Source: Alphaproteobacteria bacterium (GTDB lineage: Bacteria; Pseudomonadota; Alphaproteobacteria; RF32; CAG-977). Taken from it: a stretch of DNA of 7,179 nucleotides. The stretch is from assembly GCA_017476085.1 (NCBI GenBank), contig JAFVEJ010000228.1, positions 1 to 7,179 of the forward strand, read 5' to 3'. Shown here one piece after another: positions 1 to 7,179 of the stretch (positions within the stretch are counted from its first letter, which is position 1; each line of letters starts with the position of its first letter). The position numbers and the translations under genes were made by a program. The notes beneath the pieces are model-generated. The model was given only the letters and a program-made list of their open reading frames with translations. It made no database searches and was not told the origin of the DNA.

Positions 1-764
1 CCCTCGTTTGCCAGATAAAACAACCCCATCCGCCTGAATTTGTTTTCCCACTCCACACTGCCGTGATAAAACTCGTGATTTCCCAAAGTGACAAAAACGC
101 CGTATTTGGCATCCAATTTAGCCAATGCCTGCATTTGAGCTTCCAAAGAAGCCGGTTTGGCATCAATAATATCTCCGACCAAAACGGAAATATCCTGTTT
201 TAAAGCATTAACGGTACGAACCAACTTTTCCACATAAGAAACCGAGGTTACAGATGTAATATGCGTATCGGTCAAAGCGATGATTTTAAAGGGATAGTCA
301 ATCTTATCCGTTTTAATTACCGTTTCTTTGATCGCCGGAAACTTCATTCCTTCATACAAAGAATAAACCGATAAAAGAACCGTTATGACAAAAGCCGCGA
401 TATTTGCCTTTTTGATCGCTTCCGGTTTCATCGGATCATAATCGGGCGAAGCTTTTCCCAATTTTTTTGCGATCTGATAACCGTGAATCCAAAAAAGATC
501 GCGAACCAACAAAACGCCCAGCAGAAAAACAGCCGTTATAAACAGCGTATATAGTCCCTGCGACACAAGAACTCCAGTCTTTTCCGGCAAAAGCCTCAGC
601 CACCGGATCATACCCGCAATCATCGGACAGAACCATGCGAAAACAACAATGAAAGAAATACTCAATTTTCGCCGCAAAGAAAATTCCGGGTTATAACCGA
701 TCAAAATCTTTAATGTGATAATAAACGCGGCTAAACTGAAGATAAAAGACAAAAGAAAAAACAT
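1..764 (-). CDS. Membrane-anchored calcineurin-like metallophosphoesterase, 3' end cut by window edge
   Basis: I read this frame by hand. It opens with ATG at 764 and stays open for 254 codons to the left edge, so the C-terminus is missing. Four hydrophobic stretches lie at about residues 1-20, 34-52, 72-91 and 120-137. A calcineurin-like phosphoesterase domain follows from about residue 155. Its metal-binding blocks are D-T-H at 166-168, GDIID at 197-201 and GNHE at 228-231. The remaining C-terminal histidine motifs would lie outside the window. The architecture resembles YkuE/YaeI-type membrane phosphoesterases. These hydrolyse phosphomono- or diesters with a two-metal centre, but the substrate cannot be told here. 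Positive residues cluster in the loops after segments 1 and 3, which predicts an outward-facing catalytic domain (inference). The start has a good Shine-Dalgarno sequence and lies 30 nt after malQ, in the same frame, so co-transcription is likely. The family call is firm; any role in glycogen metabolism is not. Confidence 0.88.
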   Translation of the reverse strand, partial: MFFLLSFIFSLAAFIITLKILIGYNPEFSLRRKLSISFIVVFAWFCPMIAGMIRWLRLLPEKTGVLVSQGLYTLFITAVFLLGVLLVRDLFWIHGYQIAKKLGKASPDYDPMKPEAIKKANIAAFVITVLLSVYSLYEGMKFPAIKETVIKTDKIDYPFKIIALTDTHITSVTSVSYVEKLVRTVNALKQDISVLVGDIIDAKPASLEAQMQALAKLDAKYGVFVTLGNHEFYHGSVEWENKFRRMGLFYLANE

Positions 765-771
765 CTTTATT

Positions 772-779
772 TCCTTCTC
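772..779 (-). promoter_or_regulatory. Ribosome binding site of the metallophosphoesterase
   Basis: The minus strand reads GAGAAGGA, ending 7 nt before the ATG at 764. It is the strongest Shine-Dalgarno match in the window. It favours this ATG over an in-frame TTG at 785-783, which would lie upstream of this site. The 30-nt gap to malQ shows no hairpin followed by a T-run, so this gene probably depends on readthrough transcription from malQ. Confidence 0.7.
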
Positions 780-794
780 AGCCAAAAAACGGAT

Positions 795-3032
795 TTATTT
801 TCTGTTTTGCATAATTATCGCGCACAGACGCTTCATTTCATCGCTGTCATACAATTCGGAAACCGTTTTTGGCAATTTACAGCGCCAATTCGGATATTCG
901 GTATTTGTCCCCGGCATATTCACCTGATCTTTTTGCCCCAGAAGATCTTCTAATTGAACAAGCAGCAAACAGCACGGAGCCGTTGCCAGATAAGAATAAA
1001 GAACCTCCGTAAAGCGCGGCGGCAATGATCGGCCGTTCATTTCGTCATCAAAGATGTTCGCATTGGTAAACCAGCGTCCGGATTGCGCCAAAGCTTCAAC
1101 AACGGCGAAACGGTCTTTACGACGCAAATCGCAGGCTAAAGCATATTTTTCTTCATCCATCAGACCGATTTCTTTTGCCGTTTCGATATCCGATCCCAAC
1201 CAATATCCGGCCAAAGTCGGCATGTCGTGCGTCCCCGCCGCAACCAAAGCCGTTTTCGGATAAGAATTTAGAGGTTTATAACGTCCGTCGTTTGTCTGTT
1301 CATAGCGGAAAACACGGAAAGATAAAATCCCCGCTTTTTCAAGCATACTGCGGAAAAAATCAGGCACAACGCCCAAATCTTCGCCAACAACCAAACATTT
1401 GTTTCGATAACTTTCCAAAGCGACGATACCGATCATATCTTCGACATTGTATTTGATATAGGCGCCTTTTTCTCCGCGAGGAATGCAGAACAGCCGCACC
1501 AACCCCATAACGTGATCAATACGGACAGCCCCCGCCCGTTTCATGTTCGCAGACAAAACACGACGATAAGAAGCATACGCCTCATCCCGCATCACATCCG
1601 GACGCATCGGCGCAACGCCCCATTCCTGACCGTTCGCATTAAACATATCCGGCGGGGAACCGATACTTAATTCTGTTGCGAAAAGCTGCTGCGCGCTCCA
1701 TGTTTCCGCACTTTCGGAAGCAACGCCGACAGCTAAATCCTGATATAATCCTATTCCCAGTCCCTGTTTTTTGCTTTCATCGGAAGCAGCCTGAAACTGC
1801 CGATCGGCAATCCAAAACATAAATTTGTAAAAACGAATCTCATCCGCATTTTCCAAAGCAAATCGGCGGGACTGTTCCGTATCGGCAGACGCATACGCCC
1901 TGCCCCAGGATTTGAAACCCGTTCCTTTGCGCAGGAATAAATCCTCCAACGCTGCGACAGGACTTGCAACCCGATCCAAATCATCTAAAGAAGCGTGTCG
2001 TCCACGATCATTCACAAAGAAAACCGACAATGCCTGATACAAGGCCGCGCCGTCCAGTTCTTTTCCGCCTTCTTTGCAAAACGCGTCAAAATCCTTATCT
2101 CCTTTAAAAGCGGCAAACAACAAGCGCAGCGCTTCCGTTTTCAACGCGCCGACCGTCGTATAATCGACCAAATCGGAATCTTTTGCCCGTTTCAACCTGG
2201 CTTTGACATCGGCGGAAGCTTTCCACTTTTTCAAAACCGTTTTTGCGCCGGCAACCGCGTCAACGTCAATATACAACGGATTCAAAAACAAACGGGAAGA
2301 AGAGTAATACGGGCTGGCCGTTTCCCAATTCGCGGCAAAAGCCACATTGATCGGATTGATGCCGACGATATCCGCACCAAAAGTCTTGGCAACGGCGTTC
2401 ATTTCTTTTAAATCCGTAAAATCGCCGATGCCCCAGTTACGTTCCGACCGAAGCGCATATAACTGTACTGGGAATCCCCAAGGTTTACCACCTTGACGCA
2501 TTATTTCCGGCATATAGCATTTTTCCGGCGCAACGATCAGTGACATTTGCCGTCCCTGTTTCAAGACAGCGTCTCCGGATACTTTCAAAGTATGATATCC
2601 AAGCAATTCCGGCACATCAAAATGCAGCAAGCATCGCTCGTATTCGGATTTTTTAATTGTTGTTTTTTCTAACACTGTCAATTCAGAGCAACTTTTTTGT
2701 CCGGATAATTTTTCTCCGTTTTCCAGAACGATTTCATAGTTTAAAACGATTTGCTTTGCTCCCGCCGCAAATGTTACCGGAACATCAATCGTTTTTTGTT
2801 CCCGACGGACAACCATTACCGGCGGCAAAGCCCGTTTAAACGGCTTTTCCGAAACTGTCTGCAAAGAACTTTCGGCCGTCTGCAACGTATCCGCAGGAAA
2901 TCCCAAAGCTTTCAACAAAGCTTTTTTCGTTTCAAAAGAGGTGGGATAAACCTTTCCGTCTGCTTCAAATTCCGGCAAAATTCCCGCTTTTTCAGCGAGC
3001 AAATCAACGATTTGCGTATATTCTAAAACCAC
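795..3032 (-). CDS. malQ: 4-alpha-glucanotransferase (amylomaltase), GH77
   Basis: This 745-residue protein transfers alpha-1,4-glucan segments between malto-oligosaccharides in the cytoplasm, releasing glucose and lengthening acceptors. The GH77 core starts near residue 184 with WGFPVQLYALRS and WGIGDF (200-205), followed by SPYYSSSRLFLNPLY (240-254). Other conserved blocks are GLYQDLAVG (428-436) and SPPDMFN (459-465). The expected catalytic residues are present: nucleophile D506 in RIDH, acid/base E551 in GEDLG, and D603 in THDMPTLAGYW. The family's C-terminal block with QVNMPGT is at 703-709. Residues 1 to about 170 form an extra N-terminal region, as in the long MalQ type of E. coli (about 694 residues) rather than the short amylomaltases of about 500. 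The start is GTG at 3032, because an in-frame TAA lies two codons upstream and a Shine-Dalgarno sequence is well placed. It begins 12 nt after glgX and probably processes the short oligosaccharides that GlgX releases. The identification is very secure. Confidence 0.97.
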   Translation of the reverse strand: MVLEYTQIVDLLAEKAGILPEFEADGKVYPTSFETKKALLKALGFPADTLQTAESSLQTVSEKPFKRALPPVMVVRREQKTIDVPVTFAAGAKQIVLNYEIVLENGEKLSGQKSCSELTVLEKTTIKKSEYERCLLHFDVPELLGYHTLKVSGDAVLKQGRQMSLIVAPEKCYMPEIMRQGGKPWGFPVQLYALRSERNWGIGDFTDLKEMNAVAKTFGADIVGINPINVAFAANWETASPYYSSSRLFLNPLYIDVDAVAGAKTVLKKWKASADVKARLKRAKDSDLVDYTTVGALKTEALRLLFAAFKGDKDFDAFCKEGGKELDGAALYQALSVFFVNDRGRHASLDDLDRVASPVAALEDLFLRKGTGFKSWGRAYASADTEQSRRFALENADEIRFYKFMFWIADRQFQAASDESKKQGLGIGLYQDLAVGVASESAETWSAQQLFATELSIGSPPDMFNANGQEWGVAPMRPDVMRDEAYASYRRVLSANMKRAGAVRIDHVMGLVRLFCIPRGEKGAYIKYNVEDMIGIVALESYRNKCLVVGEDLGVVPDFFRSMLEKAGILSFRVFRYEQTNDGRYKPLNSYPKTALVAAGTHDMPTLAGYWLGSDIETAKEIGLMDEEKYALACDLRRKDRFAVVEALAQSGRWFTNANIFDDEMNGRSLPPRFTEVLYSYLATAPCCLLLVQLEDLLGQKDQVNMPGTNTEYPNWRCKLPKTVSELYDSDEMKRLCAIIMQNRK

Positions 3033-3041
3033 TTTATTTTA

Positions 3042-3046
3042 TCCTT
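3042..3046 (-). promoter_or_regulatory. Ribosome binding site of malQ, overlapping the glgX stop codon
   Basis: The minus strand reads AAGGA, ending 9 nt before the GTG start at 3032. Its first two bases are the last two bases of the glgX TAA stop. In the malQ frame the upstream codons are TAA, GGA, TAA, AAT, AAA and then GTG, so no longer start is possible. This arrangement supports GTG as the true start and suggests translational coupling with glgX, which is an inference from spacing. Confidence 0.65.
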
Positions 3047-5384
3047 ATATCAAACGGGTAAATCCGTCCTTTTCTTCCTCTTTTTCAAGATCGGCCAACG
3101 TCGCCACCGGCCCCATCGGACCATATGTCATAAAGTCCAAACTGTCCAGATCCTTTATCGTGGCAACCAAGCGATTGCTCTGAACGCTTTGATAAACATT
3201 TCCCAAAATGCCCGTCATACCGGCGCGGGAATGAAGAACCGCTTTTTCATTATCCGTTAACGGCGCTTCAAAAAGCAAAACCGACCATGCCGGAACATTA
3301 AAGGAATCTCCGGGCTTATATGATTCACCCATAACAACGGACTGATCGCGTGACGTATCCAAAATCAAATTCCAAACCGTACCTTCTTCCACTTCCGGCA
3401 GCAGCCATTCAATGCTGTCATGAAACGCATTCAAAACGATAAAGAAATGATTGTCCGAATAAAACCGCCCTTCATCATTGCAGAACGCCACGCTTAAAGA
3501 ACCGGAAATCAAAGCGGACAAACTTTGCGCATACGGCTTGTTCCAATCGGCCGGCGCCATCTCCAATCCTTCGGGCGTGATCCAAGTAATATCTTTGATC
3601 GAAGAATCACCCGATTTTTTTCCGACATAATACCGCTTGCGACGGAAAACGCGATGAGATTGGCGCAGCTTGATCAAATAACGGATCAATTCTCTGAAGG
3701 CGGCATCGTCTTCGCTGATTTCATCCCAATTCAGCCAGCTGATCGGACTGTCCTGACAATAAGCGTTATTATTGCCTTTTTGCGTGCGGCAAAATTCATC
3801 TCCGGCCGTAATCATCGGCACGCCTAAAGACAGCAGCAGGGTAGCAGCCATAGCCCGCATTCTTTTGCGGCGCAGGTCTAATATTACGGGATTGCCCGTA
3901 TCTCCTTCCACGCCACTGTTCCACGTCCTGTTGTCATTCGTGCCGTCACGATTGTTTTCTCCGTTAGCTTCGTTATGCTTTTGCTCATAACTGACAACAT
4001 CTTTCAATGTAAAACCGTCATGCGCCGTAACAAAATTCACACTTGTCCACGGATGGCGGCCGCGATAGCCGAACGTTTCGCTGGATCCCGTCAAACGGGA
4101 AGCCATATTGCCGATCTGCCCCGTATCGCCTTTCCAAAAAGAACGAACCGTATCGCGAAAACGGTCATTCCATTCCGACCATCCCGGAGGAAACGCGCCC
4201 ACTTGATAGCCGCCCAAACCGACATCCCACGGTTCGGCTATCATTTTAACGCGCTGCAAAACGGGATCCTGCTGCACGGCGGTTAAAAATCCCGCTTTAT
4301 TCGTAAAACCTGCCCCCGTTCTGGCCAACGTCGGAGCCAAATCAAACCGGAAGCCGTCAACGTGCATCTGCTCCACCCAATAACGCAGCGAATCCATTAC
4401 CAATTGAATGACGCGCGGATGCTCTACATTAAATGAAGCGCCGCAGCCTGTCGTATCTTCGTAATAACGCGGATTTTCGGGTTTTAAGCGGTAATACACG
4501 GCGTTGTCGATTCCGCGGAAAGACAGTGTCACGCCCATCTGGTTGCCTTCGCCCGTATGATTATAGACTACGTCCATAATGACTTCGATTCCCGCTTCAT
4601 GGAACATACGGATCATATTTTTAACTTCGCCGATATCCGTCCCCTTCATATACGACGGCTGAGGCGCAAAATAGCAGATCGGATCATATCCCCAATAATT
4701 ATGCAGCTTGTTTTTCAGCAGATGATTTCCCGTGAAAAAAGCCTGAATTGGCAGAAATTCTACGGATGTCACGCCTAAATTCTTCAAATAATCAACCGCT
4801 TGAGGAGCCCCCATGCCGGCAAAAGTGCCTCGAATTTGCTCGTCAATTTCAGAATTTTGAAAAGTAAACCCTTTCAGATGCGTTTCATAAATAACCGTAT
4901 CCGTCCAAGGAGTCGCCGGAGATTTATCCCCTCCCCAAGGATATGTATCGTCTATGACACGACACTTCGGCACAAAAGGAGCGCTGTCCCGACGGTCGAA
5001 AGACATATCTTCCTTCGGCGATTCGGAACGGTATCCCTGCATTGCTTCATGAAAAATCAAATTACCGTTGATTGACTTTGCATACGGATCCAGCAACAGC
5101 TTGTTATGATTAAATCTATGGCCGCGTTCCGGGTCATAAGGCCCGAAAACGCGGTAGCCGTACAACTGTCCCGGCCGAATATCCGGCAAATAAACATGCC
5201 AGACTTCATCCGTCCTTTCCGGCATTGCAATCCTTTGAATTTCACGCGTTCCGGTTTCATCAAACAAACAGAGCAAAACTTTTTCGGCATTGGCTGAAAA
5301 CAGAGCGAAATTCACCCCTCTGCCGTCCCATGTCGCCCCTAAAGGATAAGGACGCCCCGGGAAAACACGAATTCCGGTAGGCAT
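3045..5384 (-). CDS. glgX: Glycogen debranching enzyme, isoamylase type, GH13
   Basis: This 779-residue protein hydrolyses alpha-1,6 branch points of glycogen, typically short branches left after phosphorylase trimming. It has an N-terminal CBM48-like beta domain at about 8-105 (GRPYPLGATWDGRGVNFA), a GH13 barrel at about 160-580, and a C-terminal beta domain to about 706. The GH13 regions are intact: region I DVVYNHT (271-277), region II GFRFDLA with nucleophile D348, region III AEPWD with acid/base E384, and region IV TAHDG with D456. The stretch from GGYQVG to EWNDRFRD (391-411) is characteristic of GlgX/TreX isoamylases. The ATG at 5384 fits the usual family N-terminus and follows glgB by 13 nt. 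E. coli GlgX is 657 residues. This protein is longer, partly because of a tail after residue 708 that I could not assign. malQ follows after 12 nt, which fits joint processing of limit-dextrin branches. TreX-like specificity is possible, but the gene neighbours favour glycogen. Confidence 0.96.
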   Translation of the reverse strand: MPTGIRVFPGRPYPLGATWDGRGVNFALFSANAEKVLLCLFDETGTREIQRIAMPERTDEVWHVYLPDIRPGQLYGYRVFGPYDPERGHRFNHNKLLLDPYAKSINGNLIFHEAMQGYRSESPKEDMSFDRRDSAPFVPKCRVIDDTYPWGGDKSPATPWTDTVIYETHLKGFTFQNSEIDEQIRGTFAGMGAPQAVDYLKNLGVTSVEFLPIQAFFTGNHLLKNKLHNYWGYDPICYFAPQPSYMKGTDIGEVKNMIRMFHEAGIEVIMDVVYNHTGEGNQMGVTLSFRGIDNAVYYRLKPENPRYYEDTTGCGASFNVEHPRVIQLVMDSLRYWVEQMHVDGFRFDLAPTLARTGAGFTNKAGFLTAVQQDPVLQRVKMIAEPWDVGLGGYQVGAFPPGWSEWNDRFRDTVRSFWKGDTGQIGNMASRLTGSSETFGYRGRHPWTSVNFVTAHDGFTLKDVVSYEQKHNEANGENNRDGTNDNRTWNSGVEGDTGNPVILDLRRKRMRAMAATLLLSLGVPMITAGDEFCRTQKGNNNAYCQDSPISWLNWDEISEDDAAFRELIRYLIKLRQSHRVFRRKRYYVGKKSGDSSIKDITWITPEGLEMAPADWNKPYAQSLSALISGSLSVAFCNDEGRFYSDNHFFIVLNAFHDSIEWLLPEVEEGTVWNLILDTSRDQSVVMGESYKPGDSFNVPAWSVLLFEAPLTDNEKAVLHSRAGMTGILGNVYQSVQSNRLVATIKDLDSLDFMTYGPMGPVATLADLEKEEEKDGFTRLI

Positions 5385-5387
5385 TGT

Positions 5388-5394
5388 TCACCCC
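5388..5394 (-). promoter_or_regulatory. Probable ribosome binding site of glgX
   Basis: The minus strand between the glgB TGA stop and the glgX ATG contains GGGGTGA, ending 3 nt before the ATG, with the GGGG core 6 nt away. It is an imperfect Shine-Dalgarno match. It is the only purine-rich candidate in the 13-nt gap, and it supports the ATG at 5384. Confidence 0.5.
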
Positions 5395-5397
5395 AAA

Positions 5398-7179
5398 TCA
5401 GCGCTGCAATACAAAAAGAACCGTAGCCAACGGCGGAAGCGTCACGGAAACGGAATACGGCCGTCCGTTGCATCCTTCTTCCACAGCGTCCACACCGCCC
5501 ATATTGCCCATACCGCTGCCGCCATAAATCTCGGCATCAGAGTTGAATACTTCGACATAACGGCCGGCGTTCGGCACACCTATGCGATAATTTTCGCGAG
5601 GTACCGGCGTAAAGTTGGAAACGGCGACAACCATCGTTTCCCGATCTTTGGCGTACCGGATAAATGTAAAGACGCTTTCGTCCGCATTATCCGGATCGAT
5701 CCATTCAAACCCTGCCGGATCGTAGTCTTGTTCATACAAAGCCGTTGTTTCCCGATAAATACGGTTCAGATCGCGCACTGCATTCTGAACGCCGCGATGC
5801 ATCGGGTCGTTCAGCAAATGCCAACTCAAAGAACCGTTGTAATCCCATTCGCGATCCTGAGCAAATTCGCCGCCCATAAACAACAGTTTCTTGCCGGGGA
5901 AAGCGTACATAAAGCCATAGTACGCTCTCAAATTCGCGAATTTCTGCCAACGGTCGCCGGACATTTTATTCAACAGGGAACATTTGCCATGGACAACTTC
6001 GTCATGACTGAGCGGCAGAACAAAGTTTTCATTATAGGCGTACAGCATGCCGAACGTCATTTTATTATGGTGATAACGCCGATAAATCGGGTCTTTTGCC
6101 ATATAATCCAACGTGTCATGCATCCAGCCCATATTCCATTTGTAACCGAAGCCCAAACCGCCCATATAGGTTGGACGGGACACCATCGGCCATGCGGTTG
6201 ATTCCTCTGCGAAGGTCGCCGCTCCCGGGCAGTTGGCGTACATCAGCTCATTCGTGCGCTTCAGGAATGCAACGGCTTCCAAATCTTCATGACCGCCGAA
6301 TTCATTCGGAATCCATTCGCCCGCTTTGCGGCTGTAATCCAGATAAAGCATTGAAGCAACCGCATCCACGCGCAGACCGTCGATCTGATATTTCTTGTTC
6401 CAGAACATCGCGTTGGAAGTCAGGAAGTTGTTTACTTCGCGGCGGCCGTAGTTATAAATTTTCGTTCCCCAGTCTTTATGTTCGCCGCGGCGCGGATCGG
6501 CATGTTCATACAAAGCCGTGCCGTCAAAATTTGCCAAACCGAAAGAATCCTTGGGGAAATGTCCCGGCACCCAGTCCATAATCACGGCGATGCCCGCCTT
6601 ATGGAACGCATCGACCAAAGCGCGGAAATCATCCGGTTTTCCGAAACGGCTTGTCGGCGCGTAAAGCCCCGTCGCCTGATAACCCCAGGAACCGTCAAAC
6701 GGATGTTCGTTCACGGGCAGCAATTCGACATGCGTATAGCCCATATCCTTGACATAATTAACCAGATCGGTCGCCATTTCCTGATAAGACAGATAGCTGT
6801 TGTCGTCAAAATGACGTTTCCAGGACCCCAAATGCACTTCGTAAATAGAAACGGGCGCATCCAAGGCATTGACATTTTCACGTTTCTTTTCCCAACCTTT
6901 AGCTTTCCATTCGTATTTATCCAGATCATAAACCATAGAAGCGGTGGATGGACGCTTTTCGGCATAAAACGCAAAAGGATCCGCTTTTAACGGCAGAATA
7001 TTGCCGTCCGGTCCGATCAATTCGTACTTATACAAAACGCCGGCGGAAATATGCGGAATAAAGATTTCCCACACACCGGTCGAACCGCGCGGCCGCATCA
7101 TATGACGGCGGCCGTCCCATTCGTTGAACGTGCCGACAACGGAAACGCGGCGGGCATTCGGCGCCCATAAAGCAAAAGA
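5398..7179 (-). CDS. glgB: 1,4-alpha-glucan branching enzyme, GH13, 5' end cut by window edge
   Basis: The enzyme cuts an alpha-1,4-glucan chain and rejoins it by an alpha-1,6 bond, creating glycogen branches. The frame runs open to the right edge. The 26 codons before the ATG at 7101 encode [15 protein letters not shown] and FNEWDGRRH, a textbook CBM48 segment, so that ATG is internal and the gene continues upstream. In all 593 residues are visible; about 730 is usual, so roughly 130 are probably missing. Numbered from the first visible codon, region I DWVPGHFP is at 202-209, region [12 protein letters not shown] at 268-277 has nucleophile D272, region III FAEEST has acid/base E325, and region [12 protein letters not shown] has D393. 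The [21 protein letters not shown] block (339-359) and the C-terminal [11 protein letters not shown] and LPPLATVL stretches are typical of GlgB. It is the first visible gene of the putative operon. Nothing is odd apart from the truncation. Confidence 0.97.
   Translation of the reverse strand, partial: SFALWAPNARRVSVVGTFNEWDGRRHMMRPRGSTGVWEIFIPHISAGVLYKYELIGPDGNILPLKADPFAFYAEKRPSTASMVYDLDKYEWKAKGWEKKRENVNALDAPVSIYEVHLGSWKRHFDDNSYLSYQEMATDLVNYVKDMGYTHVELLPVNEHPFDGSWGYQATGLYAPTSRFGKPDDFRALVDAFHKAGIAVIMDWVPGHFPKDSFGLANFDGTALYEHADPRRGEHKDWGTKIYNYGRREVNNFLTSNAMFWNKKYQIDGLRVDAVASMLYLDYSRKAGEWIPNEFGGHEDLEAVAFLKRTNELMYANCPGAATFAEESTAWPMVSRPTYMGGLGFGYKWNMGWMHDTLDYMAKDPIYRRYHHNKMTFGMLYAYNENFVLPLSHDEVVHGKCSLLNKMSGDRWQKFANLRAYYGFMYAFPGKKLLFMGGEFAQDREWDYNGSLSWHLLNDPMHRGVQNAVRDLNRIYRETTALYEQDYDPAGFEWIDPDNADESVFTFIRYAKDRETMVVAVSNFTPVPRENYRIGVPNAGRYVEVFNSDAEIYGGSGMGNMGGVDAVEEGCNGRPYSVSVTLPPLATVLFVLQR

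Noticed and set aside
436..636. 66-codon minus-strand open frame starting with ATG
   Set aside because: It lies in another frame within the metallophosphoesterase gene, whose own frame is open throughout and encodes membrane segments and metal-binding motifs.
765..794. Possible terminator in the malQ-phosphoesterase gap because of a T-run (CCGTTTTTTGG on the minus strand)
   Set aside because: No GC-rich stem precedes the T-run, and the space is largely taken up by the Shine-Dalgarno sequence of the next gene.
1995..2411. 138-codon plus-strand open frame opposite malQ
   Set aside because: It is antisense to an intact, conserved GH77 gene, and its basic, low-complexity-looking translation matches no family I recognise.
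2905..2924. Two copies of AAAGCTTT 12 nt apart
   Set aside because: They encode a repeated Lys-Ala-Leu pattern in the MalQ N-terminus (residues 38-43), so codon reuse explains them.
5728..6990. Three plus-strand open frames of 157-170 codons (5728-6201, 6096-6581, 6478-6990) opposite glgB
   Set aside because: They lie wholly antisense to conserved GlgB catalytic sequence, overlap one another, show no recognisable domain, and are explained by the codon bias of the real gene.
7099..7101. ATG at 7101 as the start of glgB
   Set aside because: The same frame continues upstream to the window edge and encodes conserved CBM48 sequence, so this ATG is internal.
7104..7116. Inverted repeat GACGG-CGG-CCGTC
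   Set aside because: It falls in codons for the conserved WDGRRH stretch of GlgB, so the protein sequence explains it.

Overview
The window is almost wholly coding, with every supported gene on the minus strand. In transcription order, from the right edge to the left, it holds: the 3' part of glgB (glycogen branching enzyme, cut by the right edge), glgX (glycogen debranching enzyme), malQ (4-alpha-glucanotransferase), and a membrane-anchored calcineurin-like metallophosphoesterase cut by the left edge. The gaps between them are 13, 12 and 30 nt. None contains a convincing terminator or promoter, so the four genes look like one operon whose promoter lies beyond position 7179. No RNA genes, mobile elements, CRISPR arrays or other non-coding loci were seen, and no gap exceeds 30 nt.

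The three enzymes form a coherent glycogen (alpha-1,4/1,6-glucan) module in the cytoplasm. GlgB introduces alpha-1,6 branches. GlgX removes short branches from trimmed glycogen and releases short malto-oligosaccharides. MalQ disproportionates those oligosaccharides into longer chains and glucose, so they can re-enter phosphorolysis or synthesis. All three keep their catalytic triads (Asp nucleophile, Glu acid/base, second Asp). No glgC, glgA or glgP is visible; they may lie outside the window. The fourth gene has four predicted N-terminal membrane segments and a phosphoesterase domain that the charge pattern places outside the cytoplasm. Its link to glycogen is positional only.

The organism is most likely a Gram-negative bacterium, and proteobacterial-looking GlgB and GlgX sequences suggest possibly a moderate- to low-GC alphaproteobacterium. 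By eye the GC content is in the mid-40s percent. This placement is an impression from sequence style and could not be tested by search.

This is an ordinary metabolic region, and I found no evidence of a new defence, mobile or regulatory system. The points most worth a second look are the roughly 70-residue C-terminal tail of GlgX, the operon-end membrane phosphoesterase, and malQ following glgX where enterobacterial operons have glgC.
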